DNA from: Nitrosotalea sp.
Lineage (GTDB): Archaea > Thermoproteota > Nitrososphaeria > Nitrososphaerales > Nitrosopumilaceae
NCBI GenBank assembly: GCA_023252335.1
Contig: JAJPEA010000108.1
Span: 1 to 5,227, forward strand
Length of the DNA: 5,227 nucleotides
Reading direction: 5' to 3'
A program made the position numbers and the translations under genes. The stretch's first letter is position 1. The number at the start of each line of letters is the position of its first letter. Shown piece after piece: positions 1 to 4,850 of this stretch. Under the pieces are notes generated by a model. It did not search any database. It was not told the DNA's origin and saw only the letters and a list, made by a program, of their open reading frames with translations.

Positions 1-706
1 CGGCTTCTGTCATGAATTTGTCAGTCTCTGTAGCTTCAGTATGTCTGAACAAATTGAGAAATATTCTTTTTGACATGTGTGCCTTTTCGCTTCTAAACTG
101 GACAATCTTTCTAGCAGCTGCATATGACAAAGGCTGGCCGTAATGTTGTCTGTCAGTCATAATCCACAATGGAGAGTTCGGATCATCCCTGGATGGGTGA
201 ACTGCCATCCATTGTGCAAGATTTGGAGTAGAACGAATCAACCGTACAGGTCTAGGACCTGTCTTGCCATCCACATGTATCACTGCACCATGCTTGTCAA
301 ACTTTACATGTTTTATTTGCAGGCTGAGAATTTCTTCAGGTCTTGTTCCTGCCTCCATGTGGCAGTCAATGAATGCACGGTCTCTTTGGTTTTCTCCGCA
401 AGCATACAACAATCTTGTCCTGTCAGACTCTGTTAGCAGATCTTCACGAACTATCTTGTCTTTTGGTTTTTTTAATTTGATTCCCTTTGTTTCAGGCGGA
501 TCTCCGACCTCATCTTTTTCTCGTGAGCCAAGTTTTAGCCACCTGAAAAATATCTTTAACACCTTTTTGTGATCGCGTGATGTCTCACTTTCCTGGCCAA
601 TTGCTGTTCCGTATTTTTTCATTATATTGTACACCAAACCATCAATGTCTGATTTTGTTACATCCTTCCAGTCTTTTTTTAACAGTCTTGCAAGGCTGAG
701 CAGCAT
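1..706 (-). CDS. int: Tyrosine recombinase (integrase), C-terminal int(C) fragment, cut by the left window edge
   Basis: This is a site-specific tyrosine recombinase that would integrate and excise a mobile element by DNA strand exchange. The frame is open without frameshift for 235 codons from the ATG at 704-706 to the window edge. Counting from that Met, a partial SAM-like core-binding domain covers residues 1-75 and the catalytic domain starts near 85. Visible active-site elements are Arg I in AGTRPEEILSL (R122), the beta-hairpin Lys in DGKTGPRPVRL (K148), and box II LFRHTEAT (R221, H222). The first box II position is Asn rather than His. The nucleophilic Tyr lies beyond position 1. Archaeal relatives normally have about 50-65 more residues before this point; here the frame continues only to a TGA at 779-781, through a tRNA-His fragment. 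GTG at 743-745 and TTG at 710-712 are alternative starts. I infer an SSV-type split integrase; a simple decayed N-terminus is the alternative. The integrase call itself is firm. Confidence 0.88.
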   Translation of the reverse strand, partial: MLLSLARLLKKDWKDVTKSDIDGLVYNIMKKYGTAIGQESETSRDHKKVLKIFFRWLKLGSREKDEVGDPPETKGIKLKKPKDKIVREDLLTESDRTRLLYACGENQRDRAFIDCHMEAGTRPEEILSLQIKHVKFDKHGAVIHVDGKTGPRPVRLIRSTPNLAQWMAVHPSRDDPNSPLWIMTDRQHYGQPLSYAAARKIVQFRSEKAHMSKRIFLNLFRHTEATETDKFMTEA

Positions 707-709
707 TTT

Positions 710-760
710 CAAGTCCGGGGATCCACAGTCCCCTATACTCGCCACTGTACTACAAGGGCC
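710..760 (-). pseudogene. tRNA-His(GUG) 5' fragment, probable integrase attachment site
   Basis: Read on the minus strand from 760, this folds as a tRNA that stops in the variable region. G-1 is at 760 (the extra 5' G typical of tRNA-His) and acceptor strand GCCCTTG at 759-753. T8 and A9 follow, then D stem GTAC/GTAT (750-747 with 738-735) around loop AGTGGCGA, and A26. The anticodon stem GGGGA/TCCCC (733-729 with 721-717) encloses loop CTGTGGA with anticodon GTG. Variable-loop-like GGACT then TG ends at 710. No TTCRA T loop or CAAGGGC acceptor strand follows, so it cannot be a complete tRNA. The same bases are an in-frame part of the integrase reading frame. Sequence shared by a tRNA gene and an integrase N-terminal region is what attP/attB looks like in SSV-type systems. 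The exact crossover point cannot be seen. Confidence 0.8.
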
Positions 761-787
761 ACATAAAGAAAATCGTTTTCAATCCAG

Positions 788-799
788 TATTAATCTTAA
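788..799 (-). promoter_or_regulatory. Possible TATA box of the interrupted tRNA-His gene
   Basis: The minus strand reads TTAAGATTAATA here, centred about 33 bases before the tRNA 5' end at 760. This would fit a transcript starting a few bases upstream of the tRNA. If it is the original chromosomal promoter, it would now drive a transcript through the tRNA fragment into int(C). The match is loose, so this is only a candidate. Confidence 0.3.
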
Positions 800-862
800 C
801 TCAATTTGGGCAAATGCCAACGTTTAGTGTATCTGTATTACTTTTTACTACAATCAGAGAGT

Positions 863-1915
863 TTATGGGTTAATTATTCCCCTACCGATTATCTTTCCTT
901 CTTTTAGCATTGTTAATGCCTCTGTTGCTTGATTGAGTTTGAATCTGTTTGAGATCACTGGTTTTATTATTTCTCTGCGAGCAAGTGAAATCAATTCAAT
1001 CATATCTGTCATAGAACCAGTGTAGGAACCCATGATCTTGTATGCTCTAGTAGGCATTGTTACAAGATTTAGTTGCAGAGAACCGCCGAACAATCCCACA
1101 AGAACAACTCGTGCTCTACGTCGCAGTATTTGCATATCAGTTTCTACTGATTTTGTAGCATTGACAAAATCAATTACAGCATCAGATCCCAAGTTGCCTG
1201 TTAATTCCATTATGGCTTTTACAGGATCTTCCTTGGCAGAATTGATAGTAAAATCTGCGCCACTTTGTTTTGCAATTTTTAATTTATCATCATTAACATC
1301 CAAAGAAATTATTCTTGCACCGCTAATTGCTTTAGCCAATTGTATACCCATCAACCCAAGTCCTCCTGCACCTACAATAACGACATTGTCGTTTGGATTT
1401 AATTTGGCAGTCTTGATTGCGCCATACGCAGTTAGAGCAGAACAAGACAGAGGAGCACATACATCAGTATCCATGTCATTTATTTTTGCTAGATATTTGT
1501 AGTTTGGAACAAGAACATATTCTGCATAACCACCATCATTGTAAACACCCAAAGACCTGGGCTTGTCGCAAAGATTTTCTTCACCAACTCTGCAAGCAGG
1601 ACACAATCCCTCACCAATCCAAGGGAACACCAAAACTTTTTCATTCTTTGTAAATCCCTCTACGTCCTCACCCATACTCTCTACTGTTCCAGCTACTTCA
1701 TGTCCAGGAGTCAATGGATACTTGACACCCCTATCAGTTGTTTTCATGAATGAACCAGCAGGGCCCTCATATCCACCATCCCACAAATGTATATCGCTAT
1801 GACACACACCAGCAGATTCTACTTTAATGAGAACTTGGGAACCTCGAGGTTTTGGAGTTTCAAGGGATTGAATTTCAAGAGGAGCTTTTACATTAACTAT
1901 TCTTGCTGCATTCAT
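863..1915 (-). CDS. adh: Zinc-dependent, NAD-type alcohol dehydrogenase (MDR family, Sulfolobus ADH-like)
   Basis: This 350-residue medium-chain dehydrogenase would interconvert alcohols with aldehydes or ketones in the cytoplasm. The GroES-like catalytic domain holds the catalytic zinc ligands C38 (GVCHSDIH), H72 (PGHEVAG) and C158 (APLSCSALTAYG). The structural zinc lobe is E102, C105, C108 and C116 (GEGLCPACRVGEENLC). One Glu with three Cys at this spacing is the pattern known from Sulfolobus solfataricus ADH, in place of the usual four Cys. The Rossmann fold shows VGAGGLG at 181-187, and D206 at the end of the second strand suggests NAD rather than NADP. Length matches the family (about 345-350). 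The ATG at 1913-1915 lies about 25 bases after a TATA box, so a leaderless message is likely. It is divergent from the microprotein at 2077 and is the first chromosomal gene beside the tRNA-His junction. The natural substrate cannot be inferred from sequence. Confidence 0.95.
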   Translation of the reverse strand: MNAARIVNVKAPLEIQSLETPKPRGSQVLIKVESAGVCHSDIHLWDGGYEGPAGSFMKTTDRGVKYPLTPGHEVAGTVESMGEDVEGFTKNEKVLVFPWIGEGLCPACRVGEENLCDKPRSLGVYNDGGYAEYVLVPNYKYLAKINDMDTDVCAPLSCSALTAYGAIKTAKLNPNDNVVIVGAGGLGLMGIQLAKAISGARIISLDVNDDKLKIAKQSGADFTINSAKEDPVKAIMELTGNLGSDAVIDFVNATKSVETDMQILRRRARVVLVGLFGGSLQLNLVTMPTRAYKIMGSYTGSMTDMIELISLARREIIKPVISNRFKLNQATEALTMLKEGKIIGRGIINP

Positions 1916-1937
1916 GTATTGAGGTTATCAACATGTC

Positions 1938-1943
1938 ATATAA
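1938..1943 (-). promoter_or_regulatory. TATA box of the alcohol dehydrogenase
   Basis: TTATAT on the minus strand lies with its centre about 25 bases before the A of the ATG at 1915. This is the usual archaeal distance from TATA box to transcription start, so the mRNA would begin at or beside the start codon. No Shine-Dalgarno sequence is present, which agrees with leaderless translation. Confidence 0.6.
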
Positions 1944-1986
1944 GACAGTTTTGTGGACAGGGCAAATCACCAAACAACCAACAAAA

Positions 1987-1998
1987 GATCTTTAGATC
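1987..1998. repeat. Small inverted repeat in the divergent adh/microprotein intergenic region
   Basis: GATCT and AGATC form a perfect 5-base inverted repeat with a 2-base spacer, in the 161-base gap between two divergent genes. Its place upstream of both TATA boxes would suit an operator. So short a palindrome in AT-rich DNA can arise by chance. Confidence 0.25.
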
Positions 1999-2045
1999 AA
2001 GTTGTAACATATTTTATCAATTATTTTCTGAAAATCAAAGTTAGG

Positions 2046-2052
2046 TTTATTA
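2046..2052 (+). promoter_or_regulatory. TATA box of the 42-residue microprotein gene
   Basis: TTTATTA is centred 28 bases before the ATG at 2077, a spacing that gives a leaderless or nearly leaderless transcript. It supports the short frame at 2077 as a real gene. Confidence 0.5.
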
Positions 2053-2076
2053 GCAACAGAAAAACTAATCGCAAAT

Positions 2077-2205
2077 ATGAAACTAAGAATGTGGTGGGTT
2101 TCTATGGGAATCGCTGCAGGAGTGGTCTTTTATGCCATGCTATATCTTGGTACAGTTCTCTGTGTTCCAATGGAGAATGCTCCGTGTGTATCATTTTTGA
2201 AATAG
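2077..2205 (+). CDS. Conserved-looking single-span membrane microprotein, 42 residues
   Basis: I do not recognise a named family. The frame encodes 42 residues with a short basic start (MKLRMWW), then one hydrophobic stretch at about residues 6-30 rich in Val, Ala, Leu, Gly and Tyr (GIAAGVVFYAMLYLGTVLCV). A short polar tail with two further features, PMEN and a Cys at 37, ends in FLK. This predicts one membrane helix with the short basic N-terminus inside and the tail outside. Two cysteines (29 and 37) flank the tail and could form a disulfide or bind a metal or partner; that is speculation. It has a TATA-like box 28 bases upstream and ends 41 bases before tyw1, which has its own TATA box. 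A longer overlapping frame (1953-2243) has no hydrophobic or family-like character and is less credible. A partner subunit of a membrane complex is possible, but nothing here shows which. Confidence 0.65.
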   Translation: MKLRMWWVSMGIAAGVVFYAMLYLGTVLCVPMENAPCVSFLK

Positions 2206-2215
2206 ATTACCTAGA

Positions 2216-2226
2216 TTTATTTAAAA
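2216..2226 (+). promoter_or_regulatory. TATA box of tyw1
   Basis: TTTATTTAAAA is a strong archaeal TATA match centred about 25-26 bases before the ATG at 2247. It indicates a leaderless tyw1 message transcribed independently of the microprotein gene just upstream. Confidence 0.65.
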
Positions 2227-2246
2227 CCAATACAAGAACCTAAGTC

Positions 2247-3275
2247 ATGAGTTGTTCTGGAGAGACTGTTGAAATTGAGAATGAGTTCATTCAGATCAAA
2301 CCAGTGATTCTAAATCAATTAAAAAAAGCAAAATACGGAATTTCAGATCATGCAACTGTAGAATTATGTCACTGGACAAAAAAATCATTCAAAGATGATG
2401 GTCAGTGCTACAAACACAAATTTTACGGCATTTCAACTCATAGATGCATGGAATTTTCACCAGCAGGAATGTTTTGTGAAAATAGATGCGTATACTGCTG
2501 GAGACCAATGGAATTTTACAGTGCCCTAAAGATGCCAGTAGAAAAAGTTGCGCCTCCAGAGGTTATAATGACTAACTTGATGGAAGAACGAAGAAAGTTG
2601 ATCATGGGTCATTATGGAGATCCAAAAAGTAACAAAGAAAAGCTTGACGAATCATTGCTTCCAAGTCATTATGCAATCTCACTATCAGGTGAACCTACAA
2701 TGTATCCACAATTGCCAGATCTAATAAAATATCTAAAGAATCTACAGAATACAAAGTCAATTTTCCTTGTAACCAATGGTCAAGAACCTGAAATGATAGA
2801 GAGGTTGAGGGATGAGGATGCACTACCAACACAACTGTATCTCTCAACAAATGCCCCAAACCCTGAGATATTCACACTAGTAAATAGACCCAAGTACAAG
2901 GATGCATGGGAGAGATGGAATACAAGTCTTGAAATGCTTACAGATCTTGATACAAGAACAGTACTACGATTCACTTTAATCAAGGACTATAATGCCGATG
3001 AAAAATTAATTCCAGAATATGCCGACATGGTAAAACGTTCTGATGCACACTTTATAGAAATAAAATCATACATGCATGTGGGAAGATCAACCAACAGATT
3101 AGAATATTCAAACTCTCCAGACATGTCAGAGATAAGACATTTTGCAAATGAACTTGCAAAACAGAGTGGGATCTATTCAACCATGGATGAAAGTGAGATG
3201 TCAAGAATTGTTGTTCTTCAAAATCAAAGGCGATTCACCGATCGCTGGATTTCTTCTTATCTAGATACCAATTAG
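2247..3275 (+). CDS. tyw1: TYW1/Taw1, S-adenosylmethionine-dependent tRNA 4-demethylwyosine synthase
   Basis: This radical-SAM enzyme converts N1-methylguanosine at position 37 of tRNA-Phe into the tricyclic 4-demethylwyosine, using pyruvate for the extra carbons. It is the first dedicated step of wyosine formation. The radical-SAM cluster motif is C77-x3-C81-x2-C84 (CENRCVYCWRP). A second set, C41, C54 and C67, each separated by 12 residues, is the extra iron-sulfur cluster characteristic of archaeal TYW1. SGEP at 147-150 is the radical-SAM GGEP-like strand, and EIKSYMHVGRS at 271-281 is a conserved C-terminal block of the family. At 342 residues it is slightly longer than many archaeal homologues and has no flavodoxin domain, as usual in archaea. 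The start follows a TATA box by about 25 bases. Its last 41 bases overlap the 3' end of the convergent diphosphatase gene. Identification is firm. Confidence 0.95.
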   Translation: MSCSGETVEIENEFIQIKPVILNQLKKAKYGISDHATVELCHWTKKSFKDDGQCYKHKFYGISTHRCMEFSPAGMFCENRCVYCWRPMEFYSALKMPVEKVAPPEVIMTNLMEERRKLIMGHYGDPKSNKEKLDESLLPSHYAISLSGEPTMYPQLPDLIKYLKNLQNTKSIFLVTNGQEPEMIERLRDEDALPTQLYLSTNAPNPEIFTLVNRPKYKDAWERWNTSLEMLTDLDTRTVLRFTLIKDYNADEKLIPEYADMVKRSDAHFIEIKSYMHVGRSTNRLEYSNSPDMSEIRHFANELAKQSGIYSTMDESEMSRIVVLQNQRRFTDRWISSYLDTN

Positions 3276-3804
3276 AAAAAATTTTCAATGCTAAATATCT
3301 ATGAGAGATTTTATTTTTCCCTGCCAGTTGAGAATATGTTTTATTTTTTCCCGATGGAATAAAAATAGGATCATAGCCCCATCGTTTACCTTGTTCTTTT
3401 TTTGATATTGTTCCATTCACATCAGCACTAAACAAAGTTACATCACCACGTTTTTCACAATATGCTATAACGGATCTAAATACTGCATCACGTTTCACAG
3501 TCACAAGTCTTAGGATTCCCTTGTTACCAATAGTATCAAATACAAATGATGAATACGGTCCTGGAAATCCATTTAATGATTTTATGAATAAACCTGCATC
3601 TTCAACTATTACAGGTTTTGAACAGATAGAAAATGCATGCATAGCTTTCTGTGTTGCAATTTCTTCCAAAGTATTTGCTTGAATCTCTTGAAGACTGTGT
3701 TTTAGAAATTTCAGTTTTAGACCAAATTCTAACGCGATATTTTTTGCCTCTTCAAACTTGTTTTTGTTTGAGCTTATGAAAAACAAGTCAGATGACATTT
3801 GCAT
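3235..3804 (-). CDS. rdgB: XTP/dITP diphosphatase (RdgB/HAM1/Ham1p family)
   Basis: The enzyme hydrolyses deaminated purine triphosphates (ITP, dITP, XTP) to monophosphate and pyrophosphate, keeping them out of DNA and RNA. The 189 residues match the family length. Family motifs in order are SSNKNKFEE at 11-19 (nucleotide binding), the Glu of QEIQ at 40, VEDAGLFI at 67-74 with the metal-site D69, FPGPYS at 80-85, WGYDPIFIP at 142-150 (base pocket) and ISHR at 166-169. The gene overlaps the end of bud32 by 17 bases in the same direction, so the two are probably cotranscribed and translationally coupled. A GAGGT sequence inside bud32 lies 4 bases before the first ATG and 10 before a second in-frame ATG (3796-3798), so the start may be two codons later. 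Its 3' end overlaps convergent tyw1 by 41 bases. Identification is firm. Confidence 0.94.
   Translation of the reverse strand: MQMSSDLFFISSNKNKFEEAKNIALEFGLKLKFLKHSLQEIQANTLEEIATQKAMHAFSICSKPVIVEDAGLFIKSLNGFPGPYSSFVFDTIGNKGILRLVTVKRDAVFRSVIAYCEKRGDVTLFSADVNGTISKKEQGKRWGYDPIFIPSGKNKTYSQLAGKNKISHRYLALKIFSNWYLDKKKSSDR
3309..3349 (+). terminator. Candidate poly-T terminator of tyw1
   Basis: Two plus-strand T tracts, TTTTATTTTT at 3309-3318 and TTTTATTTTTT at 3339-3349, lie 34 and 64 bases past the tyw1 stop. Archaeal RNA polymerase commonly terminates at such tracts without a hairpin. They also encode Lys/Asn-rich codons of the convergent gene, so they may have more than one cause. Confidence 0.35.
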
Positions 3805-4408
3805 ATCTACCTCTTTTTTCTATTACTAAAACTTGATTGAGGACTTTGTCTGTGAGAAGGCTTCCCAGTATCTTCCTATATCCCAATATGAATGAGGCCC
3901 AGGATTTATCCACAATTTGAGCATGTGCGCTGTTTAAAACTTCCTTGAATAGTCGCAGATCAATTGCATGATCATCAATTTGGTCAGTTTTTTGTGAAAG
4001 TCCAAAGTCAAGTATTACCAGTCCTTGCCTGGATAAAATAAAATTGGATGTAGTAAGATCTCCATGCATGACGCCATTCTTGTGAAGAATTCCAACTATT
4101 TTTCCCATGTCCTTGCATATCGTTACAATTTGTTTGGCAGACAAGTCTTTGACTAGTTTACCTGGTACAAACTGGAGGTATATCTCACACTTTTTTTCAT
4201 CTACAAAATAAACAAGAGGTGTAGTTATTCCAAAAGATTTAGTCTCGGAGATCATTTTTGCTTCCCGCATTGTTCTCAGAGTCCGTATACGTGTATCTAG
4301 TAAATCAACTCGATAATCTTTCTTTTTTCTGATTTTTAAAATAGAGTCATGACCATTCCAAGATGTAAGATAGATGTCTGCCTCTGCACCTTTTTTTACA
4401 AGTTTCAA
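3788..4408 (-). CDS. bud32: Bud32, KEOPS complex atypical protein kinase/ATPase
   Basis: Bud32 (PRPK family) is the small kinase-like ATPase of the KEOPS complex. It binds Kae1 and supports transfer of threonylcarbamoyl to A37 of ANN-decoding tRNAs (t6A). The 206 residues match archaeal stand-alone Bud32. Visible elements are the N-terminal KKGAEADIYL strand, ATP-binding K25 in ILKIRKKK, the LLDTRIRTLRTMREAK segment with E49, catalytic loop HGDLTTSNFI (D117), metal-binding DFGLS (D134) and the basic C-terminal KRGRY tail. The start is a TTG at 4406-4408: no ATG lies between the upstream in-frame TAA (4439-4441) and this codon, the MKLVKKGAEA start agrees with homologues, and a TATA-like box sits about 25 bases upstream. 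It overlaps the following diphosphatase gene by 17 bases. kae1 lies upstream on the same strand, separated by an opposite-strand small gene, so the two KEOPS genes have separate promoters. Confidence 0.95.
   Translation of the reverse strand: MKLVKKGAEADIYLTSWNGHDSILKIRKKKDYRVDLLDTRIRTLRTMREAKMISETKSFGITTPLVYFVDEKKCEIYLQFVPGKLVKDLSAKQIVTICKDMGKIVGILHKNGVMHGDLTTSNFILSRQGLVILDFGLSQKTDQIDDHAIDLRLFKEVLNSAHAQIVDKSWASFILGYRKILGSLLTDKVLNQVLVIEKRGRYANVI
3809..3813 (-). promoter_or_regulatory. Shine-Dalgarno site of the diphosphatase gene
   Basis: GAGGT on the minus strand lies within the last codons of bud32. It is the one clear ribosome binding site in the window and fits an internal operon gene, unlike the leaderless first genes. 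Spacing is 4 bases to ATG 3804 and 10 bases to ATG 3798, so it does not settle which is used. Confidence 0.55.
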
Positions 4409-4429
4409 TAAAAGATCAGAGTCTTTACA

Positions 4430-4437
4430 TAATTTAA
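4430..4437 (-). promoter_or_regulatory. TATA box of the bud32-rdgB operon
   Basis: TTAAATTA on the minus strand is centred about 25 bases before the TTG start at 4408. The spacing implies a leaderless transcript that begins at a TTG. It shares the 118-base gap with the oppositely directed PH-like gene. Confidence 0.55.
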
Positions 4438-4497
4438 GTTACAATCATGTAGTGTCATAGAATTAGTTTTTGAAAATAATGATTTCTTGAATATACA

Positions 4498-4505
4498 ATT
4501 ATAAC
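4498..4505 (+). promoter_or_regulatory. TATA box of the GRAM/PH-like gene
   Basis: ATTATAAC is centred about 26 bases before the ATG at 4527, again fitting a leaderless message. This supports the first Met rather than the second in-frame Met (residue 8). Confidence 0.5.
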
Positions 4506-4526
4506 ATAGGATACAAAACAAATGAT

Positions 4527-4850
4527 ATGGAACAAGACGAAAAACGAATGGCACAAGAAGATTGTTCCGAAGACTCGTTAGGTCCTGGCATTCTCACATT
4601 AACAAACAAGAGAATTGCTTTTGATAAGACAGCAGGAAGAATAATTGATTTTTCAAAAAAGTTTGGAAATACAGTTCTTGAAGCTAAACTCAATCAGATA
4701 ACAGAAGTAGCAAAAGAGGGCAGGCTAATAAAAAAAGTGAGAATAAAGATAAAAACAGAAGAAAATGAAAAAACCTACAAGTTTGGAGTGTATAACACAG
4801 GCAAATGGGAAAAAGACGTGAAAGACGCTATTTCCAAATACTCTGCCTAG
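4527..4850 (+). CDS. Small GRAM/PH-like domain protein, 107 residues, function unknown
   Basis: I do not recognise a characterised protein. Residues 1-18 are acidic and probably disordered. Residues 20-32 (PGILTLTNKRIAF) match the strand pattern G-x-L-x-L-T-N-x-R-x-x-F of GRAM and bacterial PH-like domains. Further alternating strands follow, near 49-60 (TVLEAKLNQITE) and 69-89 (KKVRIKIK...TYKFGVY). A C-terminal amphipathic helix with Trp (GKWEKDVKDAISKY) at 92-106 is the usual cap of a PH fold. There is no signal peptide or membrane segment, so it should be cytoplasmic, perhaps a protein- or lipid-binding module. It lies opposite in strand between bud32 and kae1, has its own TATA box, and its stop overlaps the kae1 stop in a shared CTAG. 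A role linked to KEOPS is only suggested by position. The fold is inferred from pattern alone. Confidence 0.75.
   Translation: MEQDEKRMAQEDCSEDSLGPGILTLTNKRIAFDKTAGRIIDFSKKFGNTVLEAKLNQITEVAKEGRLIKKVRIKIKTEENEKTYKFGVYNTGKWEKDVKDAISKYSA

Larger units (their letters stand above)
1..760. mobile_element. Right end of an integrated element lying mostly left of the window
   Basis: The integrase fragment points leftward and its broken 5' end coincides with a broken tRNA-His gene at 710-760, so the chromosome/element boundary most likely lies within 710-760. The element then occupies 1 to about 710 and continues beyond the window, while the dehydrogenase at 863 and everything to its right is chromosome. 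Hand counts of two sequence lines in the integrase give 40% and 47% G+C against 32% for one line in tyw1. This is a weak hint of different origin. Whether the element is intact, decayed or only a remnant cannot be judged here. Confidence 0.6.

Noticed and set aside
710..760. Complete tRNA-His gene, intron-containing tRNA, or trans-spliced tRNA half
   Set aside because: No T loop or matching 3' acceptor strand (CAAGGGC on the minus strand) follows within 1-710, and the sequence after 710 is integrase coding without a break. A split tRNA half would not end in the variable region in frame with a recombinase.
143..827. Plus-strand open frames at 143-436, 264-572 and 627-827
   Set aside because: They are antisense to the integrase frame and the tRNA fragment, have no family-like motifs, and lack a promoter at a suitable distance.
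779..862. Upstream remnant of the integrase N-terminus in another frame
   Set aside because: All minus-strand phases between the TGA at 779 and the adh stop contain stops and show no integrase N-terminal pattern, in line with this being chromosomal rather than element DNA.
1032..1802. Plus-strand frames opposite the alcohol dehydrogenase (1032-1502, 1417-1653, 1563-1802)
   Set aside because: They are complements of a strongly conserved gene with all its metal and NAD motifs; their own sequences look random.
1787..2243. Plus-strand frames 1787-2044 and 1953-2243
   Set aside because: They show no domain or membrane pattern. The second overlaps the hydrophobic 42-residue frame in another phase, and only the latter is placed correctly behind a TATA-like box.
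2780..2983. Minus-strand frame inside tyw1
   Set aside because: It is a shadow of conserved tyw1 codons and has no start signals.
4499..4693. Minus-strand frame opposite the PH-like gene
   Set aside because: It begins inside the other gene without a promoter, and the plus-strand product has a coherent PH-like pattern.
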